Shown: positions 1 to 11,313, counted from the stretch's first letter. The stretch is 64,000 bases of DNA from Amycolatopsis iheyensis (GCF_024703995.1 NZ_JAMXQV010000003.1:186001-250000), one strand, 5' to 3'. Numbers and translations are program-made. Notes: generated from the letters alone by a model not told the origin.

Positions 1-2
1 GG

Positions 3-1325
3 GTCCTGGGCAGTACCTTGAATTCGGCGCCTCCTCGTCGTGCTCGCGGAGTGGTGCGCACTGATCAGGAACAATTCGAAAACGCCTTTCTGGCTCTTCG
101 CCTCCTGGCGTCCATCGGTGCGGAGGACGCGCTCGACCGACTGCGCTCGATCGCCCGCGACGACGACCTCCACCCCGCCGTCCGAGCCAGGGCGGCGGAG
201 GCCGTCGTCGACCTCGACGTCGACGTGGCCGTTGCTGTCGGGCTGCTGGACGAACTAGCGAGGAACAAATCGATCGGCTCGCGGATGCGGGCCACTCTTG
301 CGGCGCGGGTCGAGTCGCTGGATCCGGACCACGTGTCCCGTCTGCTCGTCGATCTTGCCCGAGACACCACGTTGGCCGGCCGCGAACGGGTGGCGTCGGT
401 CATGACTCTTCGCGGTCTCGAAGCCGCGCTCGCGTCGGAGCTGTTCGCCGAACTCGCCCTGGACACCAGGATGAGCGGATACTCGCGAGTCTGGTCCGCC
501 GGCGTTCTGGCCGGTGCGGGGGAGGCGCGCGGGATTGAGCTGCTCGACAGACTGGCCCGCGCCATCGACGTTCCGATCTATGTGCGCGAGGAGGCGGTCC
601 GCGCGCTGGTCAAGCACGGTGGTTCCAAGGCGGACAGCGTGTTGTCGAGGCTGGCGTCGGACCATTCGGTCGACCCGCACGTCGGGATCCGCGCTGGCGG
701 TGCGTTGGCGGAACGAGGGGACAAGGACGCGTTGAAGGAACTCGAGCGCATCGCGATGCAGCGCATGAGCGATCACAACCTGCGTATCGGCGCGGTAGAG
801 ATGCTGGCTGCCATGGGGGAGTACAACCCGATGGACCTGCTCGAGTCGCTGGTCCGGGATACGACGCTTGACAACAACGGACGACTTCGGGTGCTCGAGA
901 TCATGCTCGAAGCCGGCGGCCGCCGAGGTGTCGACGCGGTGAAGACGCTGGTCGACGACCGTTCCCTCGGGGACCGCGCCCGGGTCTTCGCCGCGGGCCT
1001 GCAGGGATCCATCGACAAGCCGACCGCGGTCCGTCTTCTCCTCGGCTTCATCGGTGACCGGAGCGTGGCCGGGGGGGCTCGTGCCGACGCGGCCGAGTTG
1101 CTCGCGCAGCTTCTGCTCGGCGAGAGTGTGCGGCTGTCGGACGCTGTGGACGTCCGGATGCACACCGCCGAAGACTTCCGGGTGGATCCCGTCGGCAATA
1201 TGGACCTGGATCGGGTGACGATCATCGATTTGATCGACGATCTGAGTCGTGACCGGAGAGTTTCGAGAGCTGATCGTGGCCGGGCGTTCAACGTCCTTCG
1301 CCGCTTCTATCTGTGGCGGCGCTAG
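3..1325 (+). CDS. HEAT-like repeat protein, C-terminal part (5' end probably outside window)
   Basis: The reading frame is open from the left edge. The first possible start, a TTG at 18, has no Shine-Dalgarno sequence, so this is probably the C-terminal part of a longer protein. About 435 residues are visible. They are almost entirely tandem helical repeats of roughly 32-36 residues with the pattern L..L..D..L....R..A...L, as in HEAT/armadillo-like solenoids. Such solenoids are binding scaffolds and often form the C-terminus of larger signalling ATPases, but no catalytic motif is visible here. The TAG stop is followed by a candidate terminator at 1382-1402. The function is unknown. Confidence 0.6.
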   Translation, partial: VLGSTLNSAPPRRARGVVRTDQEQFENAFLALRLLASIGAEDALDRLRSIARDDDLHPAVRARAAEAVVDLDVDVAVAVGLLDELARNKSIGSRMRATLAARVESLDPDHVSRLLVDLARDTTLAGRERVASVMTLRGLEAALASELFAELALDTRMSGYSRVWSAGVLAGAGEARGIELLDRLARAIDVPIYVREEAVRALVKHGGSKADSVLSRLASDHSVDPHVGIRAGGALAERGDKDALKELERIAMQRMSDHNLRIGAVEMLAAMGEYNPMDLLESLVRDTTLDNNGRLRVLEIMLEAGGRRGVDAVKTLVDDRSLGDRARVFAAGLQGSIDKPTAVRLLLGFIGDRSVAGGARADAAELLAQLLLGESVRLSDAVDVRMHTAEDFRVDPVGNMDLDRVTIIDLIDDLSRDRRVSRADRGRAFNVLRRFYLWRR

Positions 1326-1381
1326 CTCCGAGAAGTTCTACGGAAAGTCACATCTGACGACTCCGCGTCAAAGCAAGAAAC

Positions 1382-1402
1382 AATCAGGCGTGCTTGATTT
1401 TT
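1382..1402 (+). terminator. Candidate intrinsic terminator after the HEAT-repeat gene
   Basis: A 7-bp stem AATCAGG / CTTGATT (one G-U pair) with loop CGTG is followed by TTT. It lies 57 bp past the stop of the upstream gene and before the Shine-Dalgarno of the next operon, in a locally AT-rich stretch. Confidence 0.45.
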
Positions 1403-1448
1403 CCGGCGACCGGTGCGACGCTGGCCGCAGGACGCAAGGAGGCGGCGG

Positions 1449-2240
1449 ATGGCGGACCTCGGCGTGATCCTCGGGGATCTCGACGCGGAGACACGGACGA
1501 TCGACGACGTGGTGGCGAACCTGCCCGCGTCCGACTGGGCGCGCGCGACGCCCGCCGAGGGGTGGACCATCGCGCACCAGATCGCGCACCTCGCGTGGAC
1601 CGACCGGAAGGCCCTGATCGCGGCCGCCCACCCGGAGGACTGGCAGGCCGAGGTCGAGGAGCTGCTCAAGGCGGGGGAGACCTACGTCGACGACGGCGCC
1701 GCGGCCGGGGCCGAGCGCCCGCCGCGGGAGATCCTCGAAGACTGGCGTTCCGGGCGGGCCGCGCTCGCCGAAGCGCTCGCCGCGGTGCCGGACGGGCAGA
1801 AGCTGCCCTGGTACGGCCCGCCGATGAGCGCGGCCTCCATGGTCACCGCGCGCATGATGGAGACCTGGGCGCACGGCCAGGACGTCTTCGACACCCTCGG
1901 TCTCACTCGCGAGCCGACCGCGCGGATCTGGCACATCGCCCGCTTCGGCACCCGCACCCGCGACTTCGCCTACTTGACCAACTCCCTCGCGCCGCCGGCC
2001 GAGGAGTTCCGCGTCGAGCTGACCGCGCCCGACGGCTCCACCTGGGCGTTCGGCCCCGAAGACGCCGAACAGAAGCTCACCGGCACCGCGCTCGACTTCT
2101 GCCTCGTCGTCACCCAGCGGCGGCACCCGGCCGACACCGACCTGGTCGCGCACGGCTCCGACGTCGAGGAGTGGCTGACCATCGCGCAGGCCTTCGCGGG
2201 CCCACCCGGGAACGGCCGGCAGGCGGGGCAGTTCGCATGA
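1449..2240 (+). CDS. DinB/mycothiol-dependent maleylpyruvate isomerase-like protein (TIGR03084-type)
   Basis: A 263-residue protein with the four-helix DinB/MDMPI N-terminal domain. The early W-T-I-A-H-Q-I-A-H-L segment and a later H-G-Q-D segment supply the expected metal-ligand histidines, and the length fits TIGR03084-type proteins. It begins at an ATG 6 bases after AAGGAGG (1436-1442). An upstream in-frame ATG at 1413 lacks such a site. Its stop overlaps the AtuA start by ATGA, which makes it the first gene of the terpene/acyl-CoA operon. Members of this family are assumed to be thiol- or metal-dependent enzymes, and the exact reaction here is not known. Confidence 0.8.
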   Translation: MADLGVILGDLDAETRTIDDVVANLPASDWARATPAEGWTIAHQIAHLAWTDRKALIAAAHPEDWQAEVEELLKAGETYVDDGAAAGAERPPREILEDWRSGRAALAEALAAVPDGQKLPWYGPPMSAASMVTARMMETWAHGQDVFDTLGLTREPTARIWHIARFGTRTRDFAYLTNSLAPPAEEFRVELTAPDGSTWAFGPEDAEQKLTGTALDFCLVVTQRRHPADTDLVAHGSDVEEWLTIAQAFAGPPGNGRQAGQFA

Positions 2241-3925
2241 CCTACCGCATCGGCAACGCCTCCGGGTTCTACGGCGACCGGTTTTCCGCCGTCCGCGAGA
2301 TGCTCACCGGCGGGACTTTGGACGTCCTCACCGGCGACTACCTCGCCGAGCTGACCATGCTCATCCTCGGCCGCGACCGGATGAAGGACGCCAACCGCGG
2401 CTACGCCAAGACGTTCCTCCGCCAGATGGAGGAAAACCTCGGCCTGGCGCGTGAAAAGGGCGTCAAGATCGTCGCCAACGCGGGTGGGCTCAACCCGGCC
2501 GGTCTCGCGGACGCGCTCCGGGAGCTGGCCGGCCGCCTGGGGCTCGACGTCAAGATCGCGCACGTCGAAGGGGACGATCTCGTCGCCCGCGCCGACGAGC
2601 TGGACCTCGGGAAACCGTTGACGGCCAACGCCTACCTCGGCGCGTGGGGCATCGTCGAATGCCTGAACGCCGGTGCGGACGTCGTCGTCACCGGGCGCGT
2701 CACCGACGCCTCGGTGATCGTCGGCCCGGCCGCCGCGCACTACGGCTGGGCCCGCGACGACTTCGACGCCCTCGCCGGCGCGGTCGCCGCCGGGCACGTC
2801 ATCGAATGCGGCGCCCAGGCCACCGGCGGCAACTACGCCTTCTTCACCGAGCACTCCCTGGGCGTGCCCGGCTTCCCGATCGCCGAGATCGAGGCCGACG
2901 GCTCCAGCGTCATCACCAAGCACCCCGGCACCGGTGGTGTGGTGAACACCGGCACGGTCAAGGCGCAGCTGCTGTACGAAATCACCGGCGCGCGTTACGC
3001 CGGACCCGACGTCACCACGCGGATCGACATGCTGTCGCTGACCGAAGACGGCCCCGACCGGGTCCGCATCTCCGGTGTCCGCGGGGAAGCTCCGCCGCCG
3101 ACGCTGAAGGTCGCGCTGAACACCCTCGGCGGGTTCCGCAACGAGACGACGTTCGTCCTCACCGGACTCGACATCGACGCGAAAGCCGCGCTGGTGCGGG
3201 AACAGCTCGAAGCGTCCTTGAAGGACCGGCCGCCCGCCGACGTCCGCTGGACCCTCGCCCGCACCGACCACGCCGACGCCGACACCGAGCAGACGGCCAG
3301 CGCGCTGCTGCACGTCGCCGTCAAGGACGCCGATCCGAAGGTGGCCGGGCGCGCGTTCACCGGCGCCGCCGTCGAACTGGCGCTGGCCAGCTACCCCGGG
3401 TTCCACGTCACCGCGCCGCCGTCGGACGCCTCGCCTTACGGCGTCTACACCGCGGCCTATGTGGACGCGCGGCGGGTCCCGCACGTCGCGGTGCTGCCGG
3501 ACGGCATGCGTGTCGACATAGCTCCTTCGGCGTCCACTCAGGACCTGTCCGAAGTGGACGAGCCCGCGCTGCCCGAGCCCCTGGACCACGGCCCGGTCCG
3601 CCGGGTGCCGCTCGGCACGGTCGCCGGGGCCCGCAGTGGTGACAAGGGCGGGAACGCCAACCTCGGCGTCTGGGTGCGCTCCGAAGCGGCCTGGCGCTGG
3701 CTGGTGCACCGGCTGACCGTGGCCGAGTTCAAGCTGCTGCTGCCCGAGACCGCCGGCCTGCAGGTGACGCGTCACCTGCTGCCCAACCTGTGGGCGATGA
3801 ACTTCGTCGTCGAAGGCATCCTCGGCGAGGGCGTCGCGTCGCAGGCGCGGTTCGACCCGCAGGCCAAGGCCTTCGGCGAATGGCTGCGCTCCCGCGAGAT
3901 CGACATCCCCGAGGTGCTCCTGTGA
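2237..3925 (+). CDS. atuA: Acyclic terpene utilisation AtuA family protein
   Basis: This 562-residue protein has the two-part architecture of AtuA (DUF1446). The large N-terminal domain starts with R-I-G-N-A-S-G-F-Y-G-D-R and contains the conserved N-A-G-G-L-N-P and V-V-T-G-R-V-T-D-A-S segments. A C-terminal domain of about 110 residues carries R-S-G-D-K-G-G-N-A-N-L-G-V. AtuA is required for citronellol/geraniol use in Pseudomonas and is thought to act on the hydroxylated acyl-CoA intermediates, but its chemistry is not settled. The gene overlaps both neighbours by 4 bp, consistent with translational coupling in the operon. Confidence 0.88.
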   Translation: MTYRIGNASGFYGDRFSAVREMLTGGTLDVLTGDYLAELTMLILGRDRMKDANRGYAKTFLRQMEENLGLAREKGVKIVANAGGLNPAGLADALRELAGRLGLDVKIAHVEGDDLVARADELDLGKPLTANAYLGAWGIVECLNAGADVVVTGRVTDASVIVGPAAAHYGWARDDFDALAGAVAAGHVIECGAQATGGNYAFFTEHSLGVPGFPIAEIEADGSSVITKHPGTGGVVNTGTVKAQLLYEITGARYAGPDVTTRIDMLSLTEDGPDRVRISGVRGEAPPPTLKVALNTLGGFRNETTFVLTGLDIDAKAALVREQLEASLKDRPPADVRWTLARTDHADADTEQTASALLHVAVKDADPKVAGRAFTGAAVELALASYPGFHVTAPPSDASPYGVYTAAYVDARRVPHVAVLPDGMRVDIAPSASTQDLSEVDEPALPEPLDHGPVRRVPLGTVAGARSGDKGGNANLGVWVRSEAAWRWLVHRLTVAEFKLLLPETAGLQVTRHLLPNLWAMNFVVEGILGEGVASQARFDPQAKAFGEWLRSREIDIPEVLL

Positions 3926-5066
3926 CCGATCCGTTCCGGACACCCGAGCGGTCCGAGCTGCGCAAGACCGTCCGCAAGTTCGTCGAGCAGGAAGTCCTGC
4001 CGCACCTCGACGACTGGGAGCGGGCCGGTGAGCTGCCGCGCGAGCTGCACCGCAAGGCCGGCGACCTCGGCCTGCTGGGCGTCGGCTTCCCCGAAGAGGT
4101 CGGCGGCGGTGACGGCAACTACCTCGACGCTTTGGTGATCGCCGAGGAGATGCACTACGCGGGTGGTTCCGGCGGGCTGTTCGCGTCGCTGTTCACCTGC
4201 GGCATCGCCGTCCCGCACATCGCCGAAGCCGGCGACCCCGTCCAGATCGAACGCTGGGTGCGTCCGACGCTGGCCGGCGACAAGATCGGCTCCCTGGCCG
4301 TCACCGAGCCCGATGGTGGTTCGGACGTCGCCGGGATCCGGACCACTGCTGTCCGCGAGGGCGACGAGTACGTCATCAACGGCGCCAAGACCTACATCAC
4401 CTCCGGCTGCCGCGCGGACTTCGTCACCACGGTCGTGCGCACCGGCGGCGATGGCGCCCACGGCATCTCGCTGATCGTCGTCGAACGCGGGACGCCCGGC
4501 TTCACCGTCTCCCGCAAGCTCGAGAAGATGGGCTGGCTCTGCTCCGACACCGCCGAGCTGTCCTACGTGGACGTCCGCGTGCCGGTGGAGAACCTCATCG
4601 GCACCGAAAACAGTGGCTTCGCGCAGGTCGCCACCCAGTTCGTCACCGAACGGCTTTCGCTGGCCGTCCAGGCGTACGCGCACGCGCAGCGGGCCCTCGA
4701 CCTGACGCTGGACTGGTGCCGGCTGCGCGAGACGTTCGGCCGGCCGCTCATCTCGCGGCAGGTCGTGCAGCACAAGCTCACCGAGATGGCGCGGCGCGTG
4801 GACGTGGCGCGGGTCTACACCCGGCAGGCCGCGATCCGGCACGTCTCGGGTGAAGAAGTCATCGCCGAAGCCTGTTTCGCCAAGAACACCGCCGTCGAGG
4901 CCGCCGAGTGGGTGGTCAACGAGGCCGTCCAGCTGCACGGCGGGCTCGGCTACATGCGCGAGTCCGAAGTGGAGCGGCATTACCGCGACGTCCGGATCCT
5001 CGGCATCGGCGGCGGCACCACCGAGATCCTCACCGGCCTGGCCGCGAAGCGATTGGGATACACCTC

Positions 5067-5070
<4 letters not shown>
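3922..5070 (+). CDS. Acyl-CoA dehydrogenase (operon copy 1)
   Basis: A 382-residue flavoprotein of the acyl-CoA dehydrogenase family, which forms the alpha-beta double bond in acyl-CoAs. Visible signatures are V-T-E-P-D-G-G-S-D-V (FAD/substrate loop), R-E-T-F-G-R-P-L and the C-terminal Q-L-H-G-G-L-G-Y-M. The usual catalytic-glutamate position (Y-E-G-T in medium-chain enzymes) reads I-G-G-G-T, so the base must come from another helix, as in isovaleryl/long-chain types. It starts with GTG overlapping the AtuA stop and is itself overlapped by the carboxylase beta gene. The context suggests citronellyl-CoA or another branched acyl-CoA as substrate. Confidence 0.9.
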
Positions 5071-6665
<1,595 letters not shown>

Positions 6666-6672
6666 GTGAGCG

Positions 6673-8622
6673 ATGATCCAGAACCTGCTGGTCGCCAACC
6701 GCGGCGAGATCGCCCGCCGCGTTTTCCGCACCTGCCGCGACGCCGGCATCGGCACGGTCGCGGTGTTCTCCGACGCCGATGCCGCCGCGCCGCACACCCT
6801 CGAAGCCGACGCGGCCGTCCGGCTGCCGGGCAACGCGCCCGCCGAGACCTACCTGCGCGCCGAGCTGCTGGTGAAGGCCGCGGCCGACACCGGCGCCGAC
6901 GCCGTCCACCCGGGCTACGGCTTCCTGTCCGAGAACGCGGCCTTCGCCCGGGCCGTGCTCGACGCCGGGCTCACCTGGGTCGGACCACCGCCGGAAGCTA
7001 TCGAGACCATGGGCTCCAAAGTGGAGTCGAAGCGGCTGATGGCCGCCGCCGGGGTCCCGGTGCTGTCCGAACTGGACCCCTCGTCGGTGACTTCCGACGA
7101 CTTGCCGCTGCTCGTCAAGGCGTCGGCCGGCGGTGGCGGCCGCGGCATGCGCGTGGTCCGCTCGCTCGACGAGCTGGCCGAGGCGGTGGAAGGCGCGAGT
7201 GCGGAGGCCGGGTCGGCTTTCGGCGACCCGACCGTGTTCTGCGAGCGCTACCTGGAGACCGGCCGCCACATCGAGGTCCAGGTGCTCGCCGACCAGCACG
7301 GCACGGTGTGGGCGGTGGGGGAGCGGGAGTGCTCGATCCAGCGCCGGCACCAGAAGGTCGTCGAGGAAGCACCCTCGCCATTGGTCGACGCTGCCATGCG
7401 CGAGGAGCTGTTCGACGCCGCGCGCAAGGCCGCCAAGGCGATCGACTACGTCGGCGCAGGCACGGTCGAGTTCCTCGCCGGGCCCGACGGCCGGTTCTAC
7501 TTCCTCGAGATGAACACCCGGCTGCAGGTCGAGCACCCGGTCACCGAGAACGTCACCGGTCTCGACCTGGTCGCGTTGCAGCTGCGGATCGCCGAGGGCG
7601 AGCGGCTCCCGGCCGGCCCGCCGCCGACCGTCGGCCACTCCATCGAGGTCCGGCTCTACGCCGAAGACCCGGCGGAGAACTGGCAGCCGCAGAGCGGCAC
7701 GCTCCACACGTTCGAAGTGCCCGATGTGGACCGTGCGTTCACCCACGGTCCCGGCCTCCGGCTCGACTCCGGCTTCGAGACCGGCTCGGTGGTGGGTGTC
7801 CACTACGACCCGATGCTCGCCAAGGTCATCACCTGGGCGCCCACCCGCGCCGAAGCCGCCCGGCGGCTCGCGAAGGCCTTGGCCGCGACGAAGATCCACG
7901 GCGTGGTCACCAACCGCGACCTCCTGGTGAACATCCTGCGCCACGAGGCGTTCTTGGCGGGGGAGACCGATACGGCGTTCTTCGACCGCCACGGCCTCGA
8001 CACCCTCGCCGCACCGCTGGCCACGCCCGAAACCGAACGCCTCTCGGCCCTCGCGGCGGCTTTGGCGGACGCGGCGGGCAATCGCGCGTCGGCCACCACC
8101 CAGAGCCGGCTGCCCAGTGGCTGGCGCAACGTGCGCTCGGCCGGGCAGCGCAAGGTCTTCACGGTGGCCGATCGCGAGTACGAAGTGGTCTACTCGCTGA
8201 CCCGCGACGGGCTCAAGGCCGAAGGCTTCGACGCGGAGCTGGTGTCGAGCGAGCCCGGCCGGGTCGTGCTGGACGTCGCCGGCGTGCGGCGCGCGTTCGA
8301 CGTCGCCCGCCACGACGGGGTGTCTTATGTGGACTCCGCGCTCGGGTCGGTGGCGCTCAAGGCCGAGCCGCGGTTCGCCGACCCGGACGCGGCTCTCGCG
8401 GCGGGCTCGCTCGTCGCGCCGATGCCGGGCACGGTCGTGCGGCTCGCTGTCCAGGCAGGGGACCCGGTCAAGGCGGGCGATCCGTTGCTGTGGCTCGAAG
8501 CGATGAAGATGGAACACCGGATCGCCGCCCCCGCCGACGGCGTGGTGGCGGAGCTGCCGGTGACAGTGGGACAGCAGGTCGAAGTGGGCACGATCCTCGC
8601 GGTGGTGGGAGAAGCGGAATGA
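6673..8622 (+). CDS. Acyl-CoA carboxylase alpha subunit (biotin carboxylase plus biotin carrier)
   Basis: A 649-residue fused biotin carboxylase/BCCP subunit. Order: biotin carboxylase N-terminal fold (N-R-G-E-I-A-R-R, residues about 9-16), ATP-grasp with K-A-S-A-G-G-G-G-R-G-M near 150, catalytic E-M-N-T-R-L-Q-V-E-H-P-V near 280-291, and a C-terminal biotinyl domain in which E-A-M-K-M places the biotinylated lysine at residue 612. It carboxylates biotin using ATP and bicarbonate and partners the beta subunit just upstream. Length and architecture match methylcrotonyl-/geranyl-CoA carboxylase alpha subunits. The stop overlaps the next gene by ATGA. Confidence 0.92.
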   Translation: MIQNLLVANRGEIARRVFRTCRDAGIGTVAVFSDADAAAPHTLEADAAVRLPGNAPAETYLRAELLVKAAADTGADAVHPGYGFLSENAAFARAVLDAGLTWVGPPPEAIETMGSKVESKRLMAAAGVPVLSELDPSSVTSDDLPLLVKASAGGGGRGMRVVRSLDELAEAVEGASAEAGSAFGDPTVFCERYLETGRHIEVQVLADQHGTVWAVGERECSIQRRHQKVVEEAPSPLVDAAMREELFDAARKAAKAIDYVGAGTVEFLAGPDGRFYFLEMNTRLQVEHPVTENVTGLDLVALQLRIAEGERLPAGPPPTVGHSIEVRLYAEDPAENWQPQSGTLHTFEVPDVDRAFTHGPGLRLDSGFETGSVVGVHYDPMLAKVITWAPTRAEAARRLAKALAATKIHGVVTNRDLLVNILRHEAFLAGETDTAFFDRHGLDTLAAPLATPETERLSALAAALADAAGNRASATTQSRLPSGWRNVRSAGQRKVFTVADREYEVVYSLTRDGLKAEGFDAELVSSEPGRVVLDVAGVRRAFDVARHDGVSYVDSALGSVALKAEPRFADPDAALAAGSLVAPMPGTVVRLAVQAGDPVKAGDPLLWLEAMKMEHRIAAPADGVVAELPVTVGQQVEVGTILAVVGEAE

Positions 8623-9782
8623 CCATGAACTTCATCGAGCCGGAAGAGCGGATCGCACTTCGCAAGGCCGTCTCCGAACTCGGCGCCAAGTACGGGCACG
8701 AGTACTACGCACGCAAGGCGCGTGCCGACGAGAAGACGCACGAACTCTGGGACGAGGCCGGGCGCCTCGGTTACCTCGGCGTCAACGTCCCCGAGGAGTA
8801 CGGCGGCGGGGGCGCGGGCATCGCCGACCTCGCCGCGGTCCTCGAAGAGCTGGCCGCCGCGGGTTCGCCGCTGCTGCTCATGGTCGTCTCGCCGGCCATC
8901 TGCGGCACCGTGATCTCCCGCTTCGGCACCGAAGAGCAGAAGAAGCAGTGGCTGCCCGGCATCGCCGACGGCACCAAGCGGATGGTCTTCGCGATCACCG
9001 AGCCGGACGCCGGGTCGAACTCGCACAAGATCACCACCACCGCCAAGCGCGACGGCGACGGCTGGGTCCTCAGTGGACGCAAGGTGTACATCTCCGGTGT
9101 CGACGAGGCCGACGCGGTACTCGTCGTCGGCCGCATGGCGGACTCGAAGACCGGCAAGCTCAAGCCGGCGCTGTTCATCCTGCCGACCGGCACCGAGGGC
9201 TTCGAGTACACGAAGATCCCGATGGACATCGTCGCGCCGGAGAACCAGTTCTCGCTGTTCCTCGACGACGTGAAGCTCCCGGCCGAGGCGCTGGTCGGCG
9301 AGGAGGACGCGGCCATCGCGCAGCTGTTCGCCGGGCTCAATCCGGAACGCATCATGGGCGCGTCGTTCTCCCTCGGCATCGCCCGGTACGCGCTTTCCAA
9401 GGCCGTCTCCTACGCCAACGAGCGGCAGGTCTGGGGCGCGCCGATCGGCGCCCACCAAGGCCTCGCGCACCCGCTGGCCGAGATCAAGATCGAGCTGGAG
9501 CTGGCGAAGCTGATGACGCAGAAGGCGGCGTCGCTCTACGACTCCGGCGACGACTTCGGCGCGGGCGAGTCGGCCAACATGGCCAAGTACGCCGCGGCCG
9601 AGGTGGCCATCCGGGCGACCGACCAGGCCGTGCAGACCCACGGCGGCAACGGCCTCGCCACCGAGTACGGCCTCGGCACGCTGGTCACGGCGGTGCGGCT
9701 CGGCCGGATCGCGCCGGTCAGCCGCGAGATGGTGCTCAACTTCGTCGGCCAGCACAGCCTCGGTCTCCCGAAGTCCTACTAG
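8619..9782 (+). CDS. Acyl-CoA dehydrogenase (operon copy 2)
   Basis: A second acyl-CoA dehydrogenase, 387 residues, clearly divergent from the copy at 3922. It carries I-T-E-P-D-A-G-S-N-S-H-K, an A-N-E-R-Q-V-W-G-A-P-I-G helix and T-H-G-G-N-G. The segment that normally holds Y-E-G-T reads I-A-P-V-S-R, so the catalytic glutamate is again not at the canonical place. Two different dehydrogenases fit a pathway with two successive desaturations, for example citronellyl-CoA and the isovaleryl-CoA-like product. It is translationally coupled to the alpha subunit by ATGA, and the next gene follows after 10 bp. Confidence 0.9.
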   Translation: MTMNFIEPEERIALRKAVSELGAKYGHEYYARKARADEKTHELWDEAGRLGYLGVNVPEEYGGGGAGIADLAAVLEELAAAGSPLLLMVVSPAICGTVISRFGTEEQKKQWLPGIADGTKRMVFAITEPDAGSNSHKITTTAKRDGDGWVLSGRKVYISGVDEADAVLVVGRMADSKTGKLKPALFILPTGTEGFEYTKIPMDIVAPENQFSLFLDDVKLPAEALVGEEDAAIAQLFAGLNPERIMGASFSLGIARYALSKAVSYANERQVWGAPIGAHQGLAHPLAEIKIELELAKLMTQKAASLYDSGDDFGAGESANMAKYAAAEVAIRATDQAVQTHGGNGLATEYGLGTLVTAVRLGRIAPVSREMVLNFVGQHSLGLPKSY

Positions 9783-9792
9783 GAGAGTCGCC

Positions 9793-10629
9793 ATGTCTGC
9801 TTTGGACGGTAAGACGATCATCATGTCCGGCGGCAGCCGCGGCATCGGCGAGGCCATCGCGCTGCGGGCGGCCGCCGACGGGGCGAACGTCGCGCTGCTG
9901 GCCAAGACGGCCGAGCCGCACCCGAAGCTGCCCGGCACGATCTACACGGCGGCCGAAGCGATCGAGAAGGCGGGCGGACACGCGCTGCCGATCCTCGGCG
10001 ACGTCCGCGACGACGACGGGGTCGTCGCGGCCATCGCGAAGACCGTCGAGCAGTTCGGCGGCATCGACATCGTGGTGAACAACGCGAGCGCGATCGACCT
10101 GACGCCGACCGAGCAGGTCAGCATGAAGCGCTACGACCTGATGCAGGACATCAACGCACGCGGCACGTTCCTGCTGTCCAAACTGGCCATTCCGCACTTG
10201 AAGAACGCCGCGAACGCCCACATCCTGACGCTGTCGCCGCCGATCAGCCTCGACGAGAAGTGGTTCACCGCCGGGCACCTCGCCTACAGCATCGCGAAGT
10301 ACTCGATGAGCCTGGTGACCGTCGGGCTCGCGGCCGAGCTGCGCGCGGACGGCGTCGCGGTCAACTCGCTGTGGCCGCGCACGACGATCGACACCGCGGC
10401 GATCCGCAACGTCGTCGGCGCGGAGCTGGCGTCCCGCAGCCGGACGCCGGAGATCATGGCCGACGCCGCGTACGCGATCCTCACCAAGCCGAGCCGGGAG
10501 GTCACCGGGAACTTCTTCCTCGACGACGAGGTGCTGCGGGCCGCGGGCGTCACCGACTTCGCGAAGTACCGCGTCGGCGACACGGCGGAAGAGGACCTCC
10601 AGCTCGACTTCTGGGTCGAACCGGCTTGA
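9793..10629 (+). CDS. Short-chain dehydrogenase/reductase of the terpene operon
   Basis: A 278-residue classical SDR with the cofactor motif S-G-G-S-R-G-I-G-E-A (residues 12-21), N-N-A-S and the catalytic Y-S-I-A-K (YxxxK). It resembles the HSDL2/AtuG-like branch, in which the serine region lies in I-L-T-L-S-P-P. An AGGAG site precedes the ATG. Position in the operon suggests oxidation of a terpenoid alcohol or hydroxyacyl-CoA with NAD(P). The last codon and stop overlap the TTG start of the TetR gene. Confidence 0.87.
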   Translation: MSALDGKTIIMSGGSRGIGEAIALRAAADGANVALLAKTAEPHPKLPGTIYTAAEAIEKAGGHALPILGDVRDDDGVVAAIAKTVEQFGGIDIVVNNASAIDLTPTEQVSMKRYDLMQDINARGTFLLSKLAIPHLKNAANAHILTLSPPISLDEKWFTAGHLAYSIAKYSMSLVTVGLAAELRADGVAVNSLWPRTTIDTAAIRNVVGAELASRSRTPEIMADAAYAILTKPSREVTGNFFLDDEVLRAAGVTDFAKYRVGDTAEEDLQLDFWVEPA

Positions 10630-11231
10630 CCGGCGTCCGCGAACCCCAGCAGGAACGCAGCCGCACCACACGGCGGCGGCTGATCGAGGCCGCGCTCGAC
10701 AGCTTCGGCGAGCGCGGCTGGCACGGCGTGACGGTGGCCGGGATCGCCGAACGCGCCGGCGTCTCGCGCGGCGCGGCCCAGCACCACTTCCCGGCCCGCG
10801 AGGACCTGGTGGTGGCGGCGGTCGACCTGCTCGGCCAGTCGCAGATCGACGAGCTGCGGGCGCAGGCCGCGGACCTGCCGAGCGGGGCGTCGCGCATCGA
10901 GCGCGTGGTCGAGATGGTGCTGAACCTCTACACCGGCCCGCTGTTCCGCGCGGCCCTGCAGCTCTGGTCGGTGGCGGCGACCGACGACGCGCTGCGGGAC
11001 GTGCTGGTGCCGTTGGAGGCCCGGGTCGGCAGGGAGGCGCACCGGGTGACGGTGGAGCTGCTCGGCGTCGACGAGTCCCGCGCGGGTGTGCGCGAACTGG
11101 TCCAGGCCACCCTCGACCTGGGGCGCGGGCTCGGCTTGGCGAACCTTCTCACCGATGACACCCGCCGGCGGCGGCAGATCGTGCGCGAATGGGCCCGCAC
11201 GCTGGAGCTGCGCCTCGCCGACAGCCGCTGA
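10626..11231 (+). CDS. TetR-family regulator of the terpene/acyl-CoA operon
   Basis: A 201-residue TetR-type protein. Its N-terminal helix-turn-helix contains T-V-A-G-I-A-E-R-A-G-V-S-R-G-A-A-Q-H-H-F, and a diverse C-terminal ligand/dimer domain follows. The TTG start overlaps the SDR stop (TTGA), so it is co-transcribed as the last gene of the eight-gene operon. By analogy with acyl-CoA-responsive TetR repressors it probably controls this operon. I could not find a convincing palindromic operator upstream of 1449. Confidence 0.85.
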   Translation: MTGVREPQQERSRTTRRRLIEAALDSFGERGWHGVTVAGIAERAGVSRGAAQHHFPAREDLVVAAVDLLGQSQIDELRAQAADLPSGASRIERVVEMVLNLYTGPLFRAALQLWSVAATDDALRDVLVPLEARVGREAHRVTVELLGVDESRAGVRELVQATLDLGRGLGLANLLTDDTRRRRQIVREWARTLELRLADSR

Positions 11232-11313
11232 GCTACGCGGTTGAGCCGCGGCTCAGGCTTGTGGCGCACCGACCGCTGAGCTGCGCGGTGGTAGCCGGTT
11301 GAGCCGCCTCGGG
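11225..11313. repeat. Imperfect direct repeat after the TetR gene
   Basis: Two related units, 11225-11256 and 11273-11313, both run CCGCTGAGCT(A/G)CGCGG ... GGTTGAGCCGC. The second has an 8-9 base insertion. The first also contains the palindrome GAGCCGCGGCTC. They lie in the 339-bp gene-free gap 11232-11570 and could be a terminator/repeat relic; no function is evident. Confidence 0.4.
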
